NCBI RefSeq assembly: GCF_900111645.1
Contig: NZ_FOHQ01000008.1
Span: forward strand, 36,657-100,656
DNA from: Methanococcoides vulcani
GTDB taxonomy: Archaea > Halobacteriota > Methanosarcinia > Methanosarcinales > Methanosarcinaceae
Direction of reading: 5' to 3'
Length of the DNA stretch: 64,000 bases
This document shows, piece by piece, positions 45,416 to 55,076 of this stretch; the first letter of the stretch is position 1; every line of letters starts with the position of its first letter. Made by a program: the position numbers and the translations under genes. The notes under the pieces were generated by a model. The model saw only the letters and a program-made list of their open reading frames with translations, searched no databases and had not been told where the DNA came from.

Positions 45416-46036
45416 ATGGAAGAGAAAGAAAGAACAATAGAACAACTGTTCAATCTTGGCTTCCACGCAGAATATCCGGAAGAAAAAGTAGAATACTATT
45501 CTGCAATACTCGAATCCGATTCCAGAGATCCTCTTTTGTGGAAGGAGGAAGCTCTAGCACTGGTCTGGACAAACACCGGGATCGCTTACTGTGATCTCAG
45601 TGAATATCAGAAAGCCGTTTACTGTTTTGAAAAAGCATTAGAACTTGATTCCCTTAATCCCGATATATGGTACAACAAAGGAATTGCACACTCATATCTC
45701 GGTAACCATAGAGAGTCGGTCAAATCCTATACGAAAGCCCTCGAGGTCGACCCTAAATATGATAATGCATGGATAAATAAAGGAATGCTCCATGACATAC
45801 TGGGAGAGTATGAGGAAGCCATCAAATGTTATGAGCATGTCCATGTCACAATGGAGATCGATCCAAAATATGCTCTTGCATGGAATAAGAAAGGTATTGC
45901 ATATTACCATCTTCGCAAATATGCGGAAGCTATTACCTGCTTTACAAAAGTTCTCAACATGGATCCGGACTATGAAGATGCAAAGAACAATATGGCAAAT
46001 GCAATGAAAAAGCTAAAAAGCGCTGGTGAGCAATAA
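45416..46036 (+). CDS. Tetratricopeptide repeat protein
   Basis: 206-residue protein made almost wholly of TPRs, about four to five units: WTNTGIAYCDLSEYQKAVYCFEKALELDS, WYNKGIAHSYLGNHRESVKSYTKALEVDP, WINKGMLHDILGEYEEAIKCYE, WNKKGIAYYHLRKYAEAITCFTKVLNMDP. Scaffold for protein binding; partner unknown. AAGGGAGTGG lies 7 bases before the ATG. Confidence 0.9.
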   Translation: MEEKERTIEQLFNLGFHAEYPEEKVEYYSAILESDSRDPLLWKEEALALVWTNTGIAYCDLSEYQKAVYCFEKALELDSLNPDIWYNKGIAHSYLGNHRESVKSYTKALEVDPKYDNAWINKGMLHDILGEYEEAIKCYEHVHVTMEIDPKYALAWNKKGIAYYHLRKYAEAITCFTKVLNMDPDYEDAKNNMANAMKKLKSAGEQ

Positions 46037-46112
46037 CCGATAAATAACTTCAAACCGTAATTTCATTAATAACATTGCCCTATAAGATAGAACTTGACAG
46101 CAAGAGGGATCA

Positions 46113-46700
46113 ATTATTTTCAATGAACTAAAAGACACGATCAGAATCTCGGTTTTGCCGCTTGCAAAGAACATTCCTATCTCACCAAATATCCTGACCA
46201 TCATAGGACTTCTTATCAGTGGCATTGCAGCCCTTGAGTTTGCCATCGGCGAGCTCACCATGGGTGCGATCTTCATTATGCTAAGCGGTATCTTCGATGT
46301 CCTTGACGGTGCAGTCGCAAGGGCTTCAGGAAATATCACACCATTTGGAGGTGTGCTGGACTCGGTCTGTGACAGGTATGCGGATGCTGTCATCTTTGCA
46401 GGCATCATTTACGGCTCGGTGAACGGGAGCATTTATCAGACCACACTGTTGCAGGCACCGTTGTGGTTATGGTGTGTTCTCGCATTGATCGGCTCATACA
46501 TGGTCAGCTATACACGTGCCAGAGCAGAAGCCGCAGGATCCACTTCGATGAACGTGGGAGTTGCAGAGAGATCTGAAAGACTGATCATACTGATAGTGGG
46601 AGCTATCACAGGATATATTTTAATTGCAGTAGCCGTTATAGCAGTACTTGCACACCTGACCCTTGTACAAAGGATATGGAATGCAAAACAAACATTATAA
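46113..46700 (+). CDS. CDP-alcohol phosphatidyltransferase, archaeal lipid synthesis (apparent AUU start)
   Basis: 195-residue membrane enzyme that transfers a polar head group to CDP-archaeol. Signature FDVLDGAVARASGNITPFGGVLDSVCDRYAD (D-G-x2-A-R-x8-G-x3-D-x3-D) near residue 55, five or six helices. The specific head group (inositol phosphate, serine or glycerol) is open. No ATG, GTG or TTG starts the conserved N-terminus; the reading ATT-ATT-TTC-AAT-GAA (I/M-I-F-N-E) at 46113 matches the expected protein start and follows GAGGG at 4 bases, so AUU initiation is likely. The first standard start, TTG at 46155, would cut off 14 residues. Confidence 0.82.
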   Translation: MIFNELKDTIRISVLPLAKNIPISPNILTIIGLLISGIAALEFAIGELTMGAIFIMLSGIFDVLDGAVARASGNITPFGGVLDSVCDRYADAVIFAGIIYGSVNGSIYQTTLLQAPLWLWCVLALIGSYMVSYTRARAEAAGSTSMNVGVAERSERLIILIVGAITGYILIAVAVIAVLAHLTLVQRIWNAKQTL

Positions 46701-46787
46701 CTTAAACCTGGATGTTAAAGCGATATTTTTAATTGCTTGATAACCATTATACCCCTAATCACATTATAGCAAAAACAGAGGATCAAA

Positions 46788-47036
46788 ATGCAATATCGTG
46801 CAGAAGTAACAATCGAGCTTAAGCCGGGAATGCTTGACCCGGAAGGTACCACCATTAAAAGGGCATTGGAGCACCTTGGATACCACACAAACGAACTGAG
46901 GACATCAAAGAGATATATCATTGACCTTGAGGAAGAGTCCAGTGAACTGGCAGAAAAGAAGGTTGATGAGATGTGCCAGAAGCTTATCGCGAACCCGATC
47001 ATACACAATTACACCATCGACATGAGGGAAGCTTAA
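46788..47036 (+). CDS. purS: Phosphoribosylformylglycinamidine synthase subunit PurS
   Basis: Small structural subunit of the PurSQL complex in purine synthesis, 82 residues. MQYRAEVTIELKPGMLDPEGTTIKRALEHLGY and the second half ITGxIDLEEES-like strand pattern match. Its stop TAA directly abuts the purQ ATG, so the two are co-translated. The large subunit purL is not in the window. Confidence 0.95.
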   Translation: MQYRAEVTIELKPGMLDPEGTTIKRALEHLGYHTNELRTSKRYIIDLEEESSELAEKKVDEMCQKLIANPIIHNYTIDMREA

Positions 47037-47732
47037 ATGACAATAGCCATCATTCAGTTTGGTGGAAGCAATTGTGATCTTGATGTTTTGCACGTACTGA
47101 AAGACGTTGTCGGTGTGGATGCAGAACTTGTATGGTACAAGGAGCATGACCTTGACAGGTTCGAAGGTGCAGTGATACCCGGAGGCTTCTCCTATGGTGA
47201 CTACCTGCGCGCAGGTGCTATCGCATCACGCACACCGATCATGGATTCCGTCAAGAAGATGGCAGATGAGGGTAAGCCGGTAATGGGTATTTGTAACGGT
47301 TTCCAGATACTCACTGAATCAGGACTGCTCAATGGTGCCCTTGCAACCAACATGTACCCGAAGTTCAGATGTGAAGGGACCTACCTGAGAGTAGAGACCA
47401 CAGACTCACCATTTACTTCCGCTTTTAAGGAAGGCGAAGTTATCCGGGTACCCATAGCCCATATGGAAGGTAATTTCTATGCTGATGAGAAGACCCTTTC
47501 AAATATGGAAGATGAAAAGCTTGTAGCTTTCAGGTATGTGGATAAAGATGGTCACGTGACCGATGAAGTAAACCCCAATGGTTCACAGGAGAACATTGCA
47601 GGCATACTGAACGGGAAAAGGAATGTAATGGGACTTATGCCCCATCCGGAAAGAGCATCCGAATCTATCCTTGGCTCCGATGATGGCGTCAGGATGTTCC
47701 AGTCAATGGTGGAGTATATTAACAACAGGTAA
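47037..47732 (+). CDS. purQ: Phosphoribosylformylglycinamidine synthase subunit PurQ
   Basis: Glutamine amidotransferase subunit that supplies ammonia to PurL, 231 residues. Class I triad: nucleophile in VMGICNGFQILTESGL, and MPHPERASE with the catalytic His/Glu at the C-terminus. IPGGFSYGDYLRAGAIA is family-typical. Immediately after purS. Confidence 0.97.
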   Translation: MTIAIIQFGGSNCDLDVLHVLKDVVGVDAELVWYKEHDLDRFEGAVIPGGFSYGDYLRAGAIASRTPIMDSVKKMADEGKPVMGICNGFQILTESGLLNGALATNMYPKFRCEGTYLRVETTDSPFTSAFKEGEVIRVPIAHMEGNFYADEKTLSNMEDEKLVAFRYVDKDGHVTDEVNPNGSQENIAGILNGKRNVMGLMPHPERASESILGSDDGVRMFQSMVEYINNR

Positions 47733-47780
47733 TATTACCTGAATACTCAACTTTTTTTCATTCATTTTAATTTAATTATA

Positions 47781-47885
47781 GTCTAGTCTAGTCTAGTCTA
47801 GTCTAGTCTATCCCATTCCATTAGATTTTACTCTAGCCTATCTCATCCCATTCGACTTTAGTATAGTCCATTATACTCTAACCTA
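47781..47885. repeat. Pentanucleotide tandem array, 21 units
   Basis: Six perfect gtcta units (47781-47810) are followed in the same 5-base phase by 15 degenerate units (tccca ttcca ttaga tttta and so on), every one of the 21 units ending in a. The array lies between the convergent purQ and rnhB genes. It looks like a microsatellite decaying from one end. Confidence 0.85.
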
Positions 47886-47954
47886 GCTATTCTATTAATG
47901 TAACATCTATAGAGCTGACAGCATTTAGTCTATTCTTTATTTATCCGATCAGCC

Positions 47955-48599
47955 TTATTTTTCAACGATATTCTGTGCGGTCTTCCAGGAATGCCTGACG
48001 ATATCCGGCAGGGAACCGTGCTCATCATACCAATCCTTCAGGAACTGCTTGGTCTTTGGATCAGAGGGATATCCACTTCCAAAATCCACACCGATATCTT
48101 TTTTAAGCTCTTCAATCAGTTCATCGCGCCTGACCTTCGCTACAATAGATGCTGCAGATACCACCGGGAAAAGATCATCGGCTCCATGTTTTGAAACGAT
48201 AGTGGGAGCTACGCTATCAGGGTGATTCTTCAAATAACCTTCAAGAAGACGTTTGCCAAATCGTTCCTCTTTTACATCCGCCGCATCAACATAGATCTCA
48301 TCACCCGGAAGATTTTCGATCACATTCCCAAAGCCAAGGACCATGATCTCGTTCATGGTCATCAGTTTGCGAAGCTCATCTATCTGGCCAGGGGATACTT
48401 CAAAAACAAAATAATCATCTGCATACTTCTTGATCTGGGACGCGAGATGCACTCTCTTTTTTGGTGAGAGTTTCTTGGAATCGGCAACCCCGAGATTCTT
48501 AAGAGCATTGCTTTTACTCTTATCAATTCTCACACCACCAATGCACATAGGACCTATTACAGGACCTTTTCCAGCTTCATCAATTCCCACGATCTTCAT
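47955..48599 (-). CDS. rnhB: Ribonuclease HII
   Basis: Removes RNA from RNA-DNA hybrids and single ribonucleotides from DNA, 214 residues. Catalytic acidic residues: GIDEAGKGPVIGPM (DE at residues 6-7), YVDAADV (Asp about 102), and later acidic residue in the ASIVAKVRRDELI / GSGYPSDPKTKQF part. Full length; RVGG-type substrate loop GKGPVIG present. Confidence 0.95.
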   Translation of the reverse strand: MKIVGIDEAGKGPVIGPMCIGGVRIDKSKSNALKNLGVADSKKLSPKKRVHLASQIKKYADDYFVFEVSPGQIDELRKLMTMNEIMVLGFGNVIENLPGDEIYVDAADVKEERFGKRLLEGYLKNHPDSVAPTIVSKHGADDLFPVVSAASIVAKVRRDELIEELKKDIGVDFGSGYPSDPKTKQFLKDWYDEHGSLPDIVRHSWKTAQNIVEK

Positions 48600-48646
48600 T
48601 GAAATCTCCCATCATTGTAATTGCCCTGCTTAAACAGAACAACTAC

Positions 48647-50893
48647 TCATACGAACAGGGTGAATATAAGATAGCCGACAGTGATCATGACTATTGAGTG
48701 TTTCAGTCCTGAAAGTACATTACCCTCACCCATTGCACCTGCCATGAGCCCGGAGCTTAATCCCTGAAGAAGGGATGCATGCAGGAACAAACGGGTGTAT
48801 GCTTCAAGGTCAAAATTTCCAAGGAATCCACCGCCCTGTGTTCCTGCTTCAGCCATCTTTTCACCCGCAATTGCCATCTCGGTCAGGAAGGTCGTAGAGA
48901 TAACATAGATGACTCCAACGAACACGAAGAAAGCAATATAAATGATGACTATGTAGATCATCATGTTCATTGAACGCTCATGTTTCATGGACTGTTCTGA
49001 TGCTGCATCACGTGCTGCTACCAGAAGCACTTCACCCACATCACCACTTGATTCATTGGCTCTTGTAATAAGGGTCATCGAACGTGCTATAACATGAGTT
49101 CGATGCCTGTTGGCAAACCTGATGAGGGAATCATTGACATTCATTCCCCAGAAGGTATCCTTCCAGATCTTGTGGATCTCTTTACCAAGGTTTCCTTTAC
49201 TGGAAGCTTTCATAAGTTTTATGGAATCACGAAGAGTCATTCCGGTCTCGTTAGTGCTTGCAAGTTTTTTTAAGAAATCAGGGAACTGTTTCTCAAGGCT
49301 TTTCTTCCTATGGGATTTAACCTCATGGAAAATAGCAAGAGGAACTATTACAAGGAAAAGACCAAGTACAATATAATCATCAATAAAAGCAACCACCTGT
49401 GATGTTGTCTGAAGATCCCCTTTATTCAACCAGAAGGGGATAAAAATAACCAGAAATGCAAGTGGTAATGTAACAGCAAGGGTATAGAGAGGTTTATTCA
49501 TCAGTGGTTTGATCGGATTCTGCAAGAAACCCCTCAATGATAATGATCTTTTAGACTTTGCAAGATCCCCATACAATGCTCTCTCCCGGACCTTTTCTTC
49601 AGTCTCATCTATCAGTTCACCTGCTTCGTTATATACCGGTTCAAGATATGATGGGGTCTGTGGAATACCATGATCAAGCACTATTCTGGTAGGCAGGATA
49701 TCAGGTTCTCCGCTCTCGCTTGGAGTAATAATGCTGATCATCACAACAAACATCAGTGAGCCGATCGGAAGTACGGCATAAATAATGGCATATACCATGA
49801 CATCTGATCCTGAGCCCATCACAGCCATCATAACACCTAGTATGATGATAAAGAGGGGACCGGCAACGAATGCAGTAACATAGGATTCTGACAGCAATGC
49901 CAGGGTCTCCAAAAATCCTTTCTGGTCTATAACTGCTTTTTGCATATACTGTTCAGACTTATCCTGGAAATAACGTGGAATACTTCCACCACTGTCAATG
50001 CTGGTCAGCAGGTTCTGCATCAGGTCCTGGAACCTTTCTGAAGGAGTTATGTCGCTAATGTTCGAGATCGCGGTTCTCAGGTCGTGTCCGAAATAGTCCA
50101 TCTCACGCAGGATGGCATCTATCTCTTTCGAAACCTCACCGTAGGTATCCTCTGAACGGGCTAACAGCCTGAATACTTCAATAATGTTCATGCCACCCTT
50201 ACAAAGGGCATACATGAAAGTTACGGCATAAGGCAGATGCCTGTCGATATTTCCTTTGCGTTCACCTGCCTTGAAACCCGGGTAAAGCATAAACAATCCA
50301 TAGGTAACACCTCCAAGCATTGCAGCAAAAAGAACGGTTATAAAAAGACCAATGAACAACGATTTAAATTGAAGTATCCAGGAAGTAGATGTGCTGAACT
50401 CCAGATTTGTTATAGTATCAGGAAGTCCGACCAAATTCACAACAATATATGAAAGGATAAGACCCAGAATAAGGCCAATTACACAGCAAAGCACGGAATA
50501 GAAAATCGTATTTGAGACATACATCTCATATGAAAGAGGCACACGTGCCTGGTAAAGTTGCACCTGGAGATTTGCATATTTTTCTTTCCTTGCCTGTATC
50601 CGATCACCAAGTAATGCAAAAGGGATCTTTTTAAAGATAGCGAAGTAATCATAAAACCTGTCAAAAGTGCCATTATCCTTTTTGGGCCCCCCGGATAGCT
50701 TTCGTTTGATACCACTCAGGAATGAATCCTTTTTAGTCCCGGAAGAAAGTGAGGAGGGGGTGCTGACCTCCGTTTCGATTGAAGGTTCGATATCCTGAAG
50801 ACTATCCTGTTCTTCGACAAGATCAGCAATATCAGGAACTATTTCCTGTATTTCGCTTTCATGAGCTTTTTCCTGAAATCCGTCTTCTGTCAC
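48647..50893 (-). CDS. Type II/IV secretion platform protein with two T2SSF domains
   Basis: 748-residue membrane platform (FlaJ/TadC-like) of an archaeal pilus- or secretion-type machine. Two GspF-like units: residues about 95-400 and 455-740, each with the cytosolic helical domain (e.g. TNETGMTLRDSIKLMKASSKGNLGKEIHKI and SGDVGEVLLVAARDAASEQSMKHER) and membrane helices. The N-terminal 60 residues are acidic and disordered-looking. The GTG start at 50893 follows GGAGTGAT; earlier codons overlap the ATPase gene. The ATPase gene is directly upstream, so they form one machine. Confidence 0.88.
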   Translation of the reverse strand: MTEDGFQEKAHESEIQEIVPDIADLVEEQDSLQDIEPSIETEVSTPSSLSSGTKKDSFLSGIKRKLSGGPKKDNGTFDRFYDYFAIFKKIPFALLGDRIQARKEKYANLQVQLYQARVPLSYEMYVSNTIFYSVLCCVIGLILGLILSYIVVNLVGLPDTITNLEFSTSTSWILQFKSLFIGLFITVLFAAMLGGVTYGLFMLYPGFKAGERKGNIDRHLPYAVTFMYALCKGGMNIIEVFRLLARSEDTYGEVSKEIDAILREMDYFGHDLRTAISNISDITPSERFQDLMQNLLTSIDSGGSIPRYFQDKSEQYMQKAVIDQKGFLETLALLSESYVTAFVAGPLFIIILGVMMAVMGSGSDVMVYAIIYAVLPIGSLMFVVMISIITPSESGEPDILPTRIVLDHGIPQTPSYLEPVYNEAGELIDETEEKVRERALYGDLAKSKRSLSLRGFLQNPIKPLMNKPLYTLAVTLPLAFLVIFIPFWLNKGDLQTTSQVVAFIDDYIVLGLFLVIVPLAIFHEVKSHRKKSLEKQFPDFLKKLASTNETGMTLRDSIKLMKASSKGNLGKEIHKIWKDTFWGMNVNDSLIRFANRHRTHVIARSMTLITRANESSGDVGEVLLVAARDAASEQSMKHERSMNMMIYIVIIYIAFFVFVGVIYVISTTFLTEMAIAGEKMAEAGTQGGGFLGNFDLEAYTRLFLHASLLQGLSSGLMAGAMGEGNVLSGLKHSIVMITVGYLIFTLFV

Positions 50894-50912
50894 CTTATCA
50901 CTCCAAAGAACG

Positions 50913-53153
50913 TTATAGCAGATCAAGTTCCTTCAAGACTTTTTCCGGTGTGGATTGATAGGCATTAATAATACTAGAGATCTGCTTAAAGTCCTCAATA
51001 TTATTATTGACCATATATTCCAATATACGCTGCCTGTTTGCCAATTCCCTGTTGACATCCATTGTACCCCAGCCTCTCCTCATACGGATATCCATCAAAG
51101 CTTTTGAATCGCCTGTTCTATTGAAGATATCGGTTGAAGAATCCCACACGAACACATCATTGGTCCTGATGTTTCGTGTATTTGGATCGATGTCAATGAT
51201 CTCCACCACCTTCAGGTTCCTTCTGACACGCTTGCCCATGGAATAGGTCTGTGCCTGAATGCACATAATGTCCAGTGCCTGTATCATGTTACGCGGTACA
51301 CTGATAGGTGGGTTCTCAAGCCTGTGGATAGCGGATGGAACTGAATCTGCATGCATTGTCGAGAAAGTTGTATGTCCTGTGGACATTGCCTGGAACAATG
51401 TCAGAGCTTCTTTACCACGAACTTCTCCGACAAGGAGATATTCTGGACGCTGACGTAATGCAGCCTTTAGAAGATCATACATATCTACAGAACCGCGATC
51501 GTCCGCTGTGAAGGAATCTCTAGTTACACCAGGGATCCAATTTGGATGAGGCAATTTCAATTCCCTTGTATCTTCAAGACTGATGATCTTAGCCTTTTCA
51601 GGAATAAATAGGGATACGGCATTCAGGGAAGAAGTCTTACCGGATGCAGTACCACCGGCATAGATCAGGCTCTTGTTGTTCTCAATGCATAGCCAAAGAT
51701 ATGCCATACATTCCGAAGAGAATGTTCCCCACTTCAGGAGATCTATCGGAGTGATAGGATCCTCACTGAACTTCCTGATAGTAAATGTACTACCATGGGT
51801 TGTAACACTGACACCCAGTGTCATCTGTACCCTTGAACCATCCGGCATAGTGGCATCGACCATAGGATCTGCTACTGAGATGTGCTTGCCGCTCTTCTGT
51901 GCAAGCTGGATAATGAAAGAATTAAGTTCATTTTCCTCAAAACTGATGTTAGTAGCAATGTTCTGGTAAACACGATGATAAAGGAAGATCGGCTTACTGT
52001 GACCATTACCGGAAATATCCTCTATTGAACTATCATTCATCAGGGGATCGATCTTACCGAATCTGATGAAATCACGCTTAATGTAATAAAATACCTTCTC
52101 AAGCATTGCAGGAGTTATTTCGATAGCATAGTCTTTGATGATGTCACGGATCTCTTTTTCAAGCACTTCTTCCTTATCCTCATTTTCATCAATATCTTCT
52201 ACCAGAAGCTCATTATGAAGACGATCCTGTATCTCTGTCAGGAAGACCTGCTCAAAGTCAGAGAGTGAAGGCTCGACCACATAATAAATGTGATCATTTC
52301 GATCCTCATTGTAAAGAATGACAATAAAAACATACGGTTCCGAGGTCCAGTAACGATCAATTTCTTCATAGTCCTCAACCCCTGTAAATTCTGAAAGGAT
52401 CCCATGGACTTCCGGGTCATAAGGTTCGATCTCCTCATTCTCCCCTCTGAAGAGATTCTTTATTTTGTCGATAATGCCTATCTTTTCAGCTGGAATTCCT
52501 TCATCGTCCTTAGAAACCTGTTCTTCCTGAAGGACATCTTCGGAAACACTATCTTTAACAACATTCTCTTCGACAACATCTTCGAAGCCCTTGTTGGCTT
52601 CCTCCAAGTCAGCGATATCTTTTCTACTTTCCAGTTCATCGACAATATGGATATCACCGATATCTTTGTTATCAGTGCTACCCTCATCTGTCAGCTCAAT
52701 ATGCGTCTTTGGGAACGTTTCTGTGATGGTACGCTCTTCGTGTAAAGATAAGTCGGATCCTTCCGGATCGATGGAAACTGGTTCAAAACCATTGGAATAA
52801 CCACCTATTGGTTTCCAATCCTGTATAGAGGAACTGGATTCGAGTTCCGGACGGGAAAAATTCTCAGATTTTGGTAGAAGGATATTAAGATCCTCATCAG
52901 CATCATTATCAAAACTGTTCCTTTCAGGAGGATAACCAAAACTTTTTTTAGATCTGCTCCTTGGTGTTAGAATAACTGCTTCAAGGTCTTCTTCATCAAT
53001 TTCATTACTGTTGTGAAATTCGGATAGGTTATCGCTAAGTTCCTTTCCTTCATTGGCTGCATCAGGGTCGTTTCCAACGGCAGTATTCTGATCGGCATCT
53101 TCAATACCATCCATCCTGTCGTTATCCGGGTTTTCTTCTGCCTCTTTTACCAT
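50913..53153 (-). CDS. Secretion/pilus ATPase, GspE/FlaI (VirB11-like) family
   Basis: 746-residue motor ATPase that powers assembly or secretion with the downstream platform. Walker A LIYAGGTASGKTSSLNAV, Asp/Walker B region LRQRPEYLLVGEVRGKEALTLFQAMSTGHTTFSTMHAD with the His box, and a substrate loop NHIYYVVEPSL... in the N-terminal domain. An unusual feature is the first roughly 250 residues: strongly acidic, Glu/Asp/Ser-rich and probably disordered, of low complexity. The core from about residue 260 is normal length. The pilin or cargo genes are not in the window. Confidence 0.92.
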   Translation of the reverse strand: MVKEAEENPDNDRMDGIEDADQNTAVGNDPDAANEGKELSDNLSEFHNSNEIDEEDLEAVILTPRSRSKKSFGYPPERNSFDNDADEDLNILLPKSENFSRPELESSSSIQDWKPIGGYSNGFEPVSIDPEGSDLSLHEERTITETFPKTHIELTDEGSTDNKDIGDIHIVDELESRKDIADLEEANKGFEDVVEENVVKDSVSEDVLQEEQVSKDDEGIPAEKIGIIDKIKNLFRGENEEIEPYDPEVHGILSEFTGVEDYEEIDRYWTSEPYVFIVILYNEDRNDHIYYVVEPSLSDFEQVFLTEIQDRLHNELLVEDIDENEDKEEVLEKEIRDIIKDYAIEITPAMLEKVFYYIKRDFIRFGKIDPLMNDSSIEDISGNGHSKPIFLYHRVYQNIATNISFEENELNSFIIQLAQKSGKHISVADPMVDATMPDGSRVQMTLGVSVTTHGSTFTIRKFSEDPITPIDLLKWGTFSSECMAYLWLCIENNKSLIYAGGTASGKTSSLNAVSLFIPEKAKIISLEDTRELKLPHPNWIPGVTRDSFTADDRGSVDMYDLLKAALRQRPEYLLVGEVRGKEALTLFQAMSTGHTTFSTMHADSVPSAIHRLENPPISVPRNMIQALDIMCIQAQTYSMGKRVRRNLKVVEIIDIDPNTRNIRTNDVFVWDSSTDIFNRTGDSKALMDIRMRRGWGTMDVNRELANRQRILEYMVNNNIEDFKQISSIINAYQSTPEKVLKELDLL

Positions 53154-53374
53154 TGTTACACCGCAAAGGATCTGTGTTCATTATAGCCACAGATGGTGTG
53201 ATCTATTATTATAATGATAATAATCATTATACATTATTAAAGTTATTGCATTTAAAGGAGTACATTCCAAAGAAAATTGATGAAAAATATTAAATCAAAA
53301 GCTACACATGTTCGTTCTATTATCGGTTCAAATTGCTAATGGTCATATATAGTATGACCACGGAGATATCCCAC

Positions 53375-54997
53375 ATGCCAATAATTACCTTACAATATGA
53401 GGATCTGGAATCACTCACACGTTCAGACAAGGATACGATCATTGACCGTGTACCAATGATAGGTGCAGACATCGAACGTATCGAAAAAGAGTCCATAGAC
53501 ATTGAGTTCTTCCCTGACCGCCCTGACCTTTACAGTGTGGAAGGAGTAGCAAGGGCCATGCGCGGATTTATGAACATCGAAACCGGGCTTTGTCATTATG
53601 ATGTGACACCATCGGACATTACGATAGAACTTGATGACCAGATCGGGAACGTACGCCCGGTACTAGGCTGCGCAGTTGTAAGGGGAATAAACTTCACATC
53701 CAGCTCTATCAAATCCCTGATGGACCTTCAGGAATCCCTCCACTGGGGGCTTGGAAGGAACAGGAAGAAAGTTTCCATCGGTGTCCATGACATGGCAAAT
53801 ATCACCCCGCCATTCAAATATCAGGCAGTTGACCCGGATTACAAATTCGTACCTCTTGACTTCACAGAACCAATGACAATGGATGAGATCCTTGAGGAAC
53901 ATCCAAAAGGCGTACGCTTTGCCGACATCCTTGAAGGAATGAAAAAATACCCTTTGATAACTGATTCAAAGGAAAATGTCCTTTCATTCCCGCCAATTAT
54001 CAATGGAACACTTACAAGAGTGGAAGAAAGCACGACAGCCCTGTTCATTGATGTGACCGGACTTGGTGATGCGGTCTACACTGCGCTTAACATCGTGGTG
54101 ACCTCACTTGCAGAGAGAGGCGGCAAGGTCGAATCAGTGAAGATCATCTATCCTGATGGAACTGAAAAGGTCACCCCTGATATGACAGCCCGCGACCTCA
54201 AACTTCCAAGATCAGAGATAGATTCACTAATAGGCGTGGAACTTACCAACGAGGAGATCATAAATGAACTGGAAAGAATGGGATTCGGTGCAAGCCTTTC
54301 TGATGACGGAGAGAACTTCGACATAATGGTCCCGTCCTACAGAGCAGACATATTGCACAATTTTGATGTGATCGAGGATATTGCAATCGGATATGGCTTT
54401 GACAAGATCCAGAGCAAATTCCCAAAGAGTGCCACCATTGGAAGCGCACATCCCATATCCCTGACAAGGGGAGCAATGCGAGAGATAATGGTAAGCCTTG
54501 GATATTCAGAGGTCATGCCTTTTACGCTCACCAGCCAGAAAGTGCATTTTGAATGGATGTGCCGTGAAGAAACAGATGATGTTACATTTGTGCTTCACCC
54601 TATAAGCGAAGACCAGACAATGGTCCGCACCACCATATTACCAAACCTTATGGAGATATTCTCCCTGAACCAGCACCATGAGCTTCCACAGCGCATCTTT
54701 GAAGTCGGAGAAGTTGTTGTGAATGCAAAGAACAGGCTCCATCTTTCAGCTGCCTCGATCCATGCACAGGCAAACTTCACTGAGATCAGGGAAGTCCTGG
54801 ACGCCGTGATGAGGGAGAGGGATATTCCATATGAGGTCGCTGAATCAACCGATCCTGCATTTATCGAAGGCAGGCGTGCTGACATCATTATCGATGGTAA
54901 GAAGGTCGGAGTAATGGGAGAACTCTATCCAGGAGTTATCGTCAACTTTAGCCTTGGCCAGCCGATTGTTGGTTTTGAGATCGATATGACAGAATAA
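53375..54997 (+). CDS. pheT: Phenylalanyl-tRNA synthetase beta subunit, archaeal type
   Basis: 540-residue PheT, which with PheS charges tRNA-Phe. Archaeal/eukaryal form: [15 protein letters not shown] start, [24 protein letters not shown] (B3/B4-like editing region begins), [37 protein letters not shown], and the C-terminal catalytic-like fold with [13 protein letters not shown] and RIFEVGEVV. The start 53375 aligns with family N-termini; upstream in-frame ATGs at 53333-53354 add an unmatched 14 residues. PheS is not adjacent. Confidence 0.95.
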   Translation: MPIITLQYEDLESLTRSDKDTIIDRVPMIGADIERIEKESIDIEFFPDRPDLYSVEGVARAMRGFMNIETGLCHYDVTPSDITIELDDQIGNVRPVLGCAVVRGINFTSSSIKSLMDLQESLHWGLGRNRKKVSIGVHDMANITPPFKYQAVDPDYKFVPLDFTEPMTMDEILEEHPKGVRFADILEGMKKYPLITDSKENVLSFPPIINGTLTRVEESTTALFIDVTGLGDAVYTALNIVVTSLAERGGKVESVKIIYPDGTEKVTPDMTARDLKLPRSEIDSLIGVELTNEEIINELERMGFGASLSDDGENFDIMVPSYRADILHNFDVIEDIAIGYGFDKIQSKFPKSATIGSAHPISLTRGAMREIMVSLGYSEVMPFTLTSQKVHFEWMCREETDDVTFVLHPISEDQTMVRTTILPNLMEIFSLNQHHELPQRIFEVGEVVVNAKNRLHLSAASIHAQANFTEIREVLDAVMRERDIPYEVAESTDPAFIEGRRADIIIDGKKVGVMGELYPGVIVNFSLGQPIVGFEIDMTE

Positions 54998-55040
54998 ATT
55001 GAAAAAACTAAAGAATTCAGATAAAATAAAATGTTCATTC

Positions 55041-55076
55041 AATTTTCCCGGGAATGTCCGGGAAAATTCTTTTTTA
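55041..55076 (+). terminator. Terminator of pheT
   Basis: Perfect 11-base arms aattttcccgg and ccgggaaaatt with a 6-base loop, followed by ctttttt. It lies between pheT and the convergent rhomboid gene and may serve both. Confidence 0.8.

Noticed and set aside
47781..47885. CRISPR array or regulatory direct repeats
   Set aside because: The units are only 5 bases with no spacers; a microsatellite explains them.
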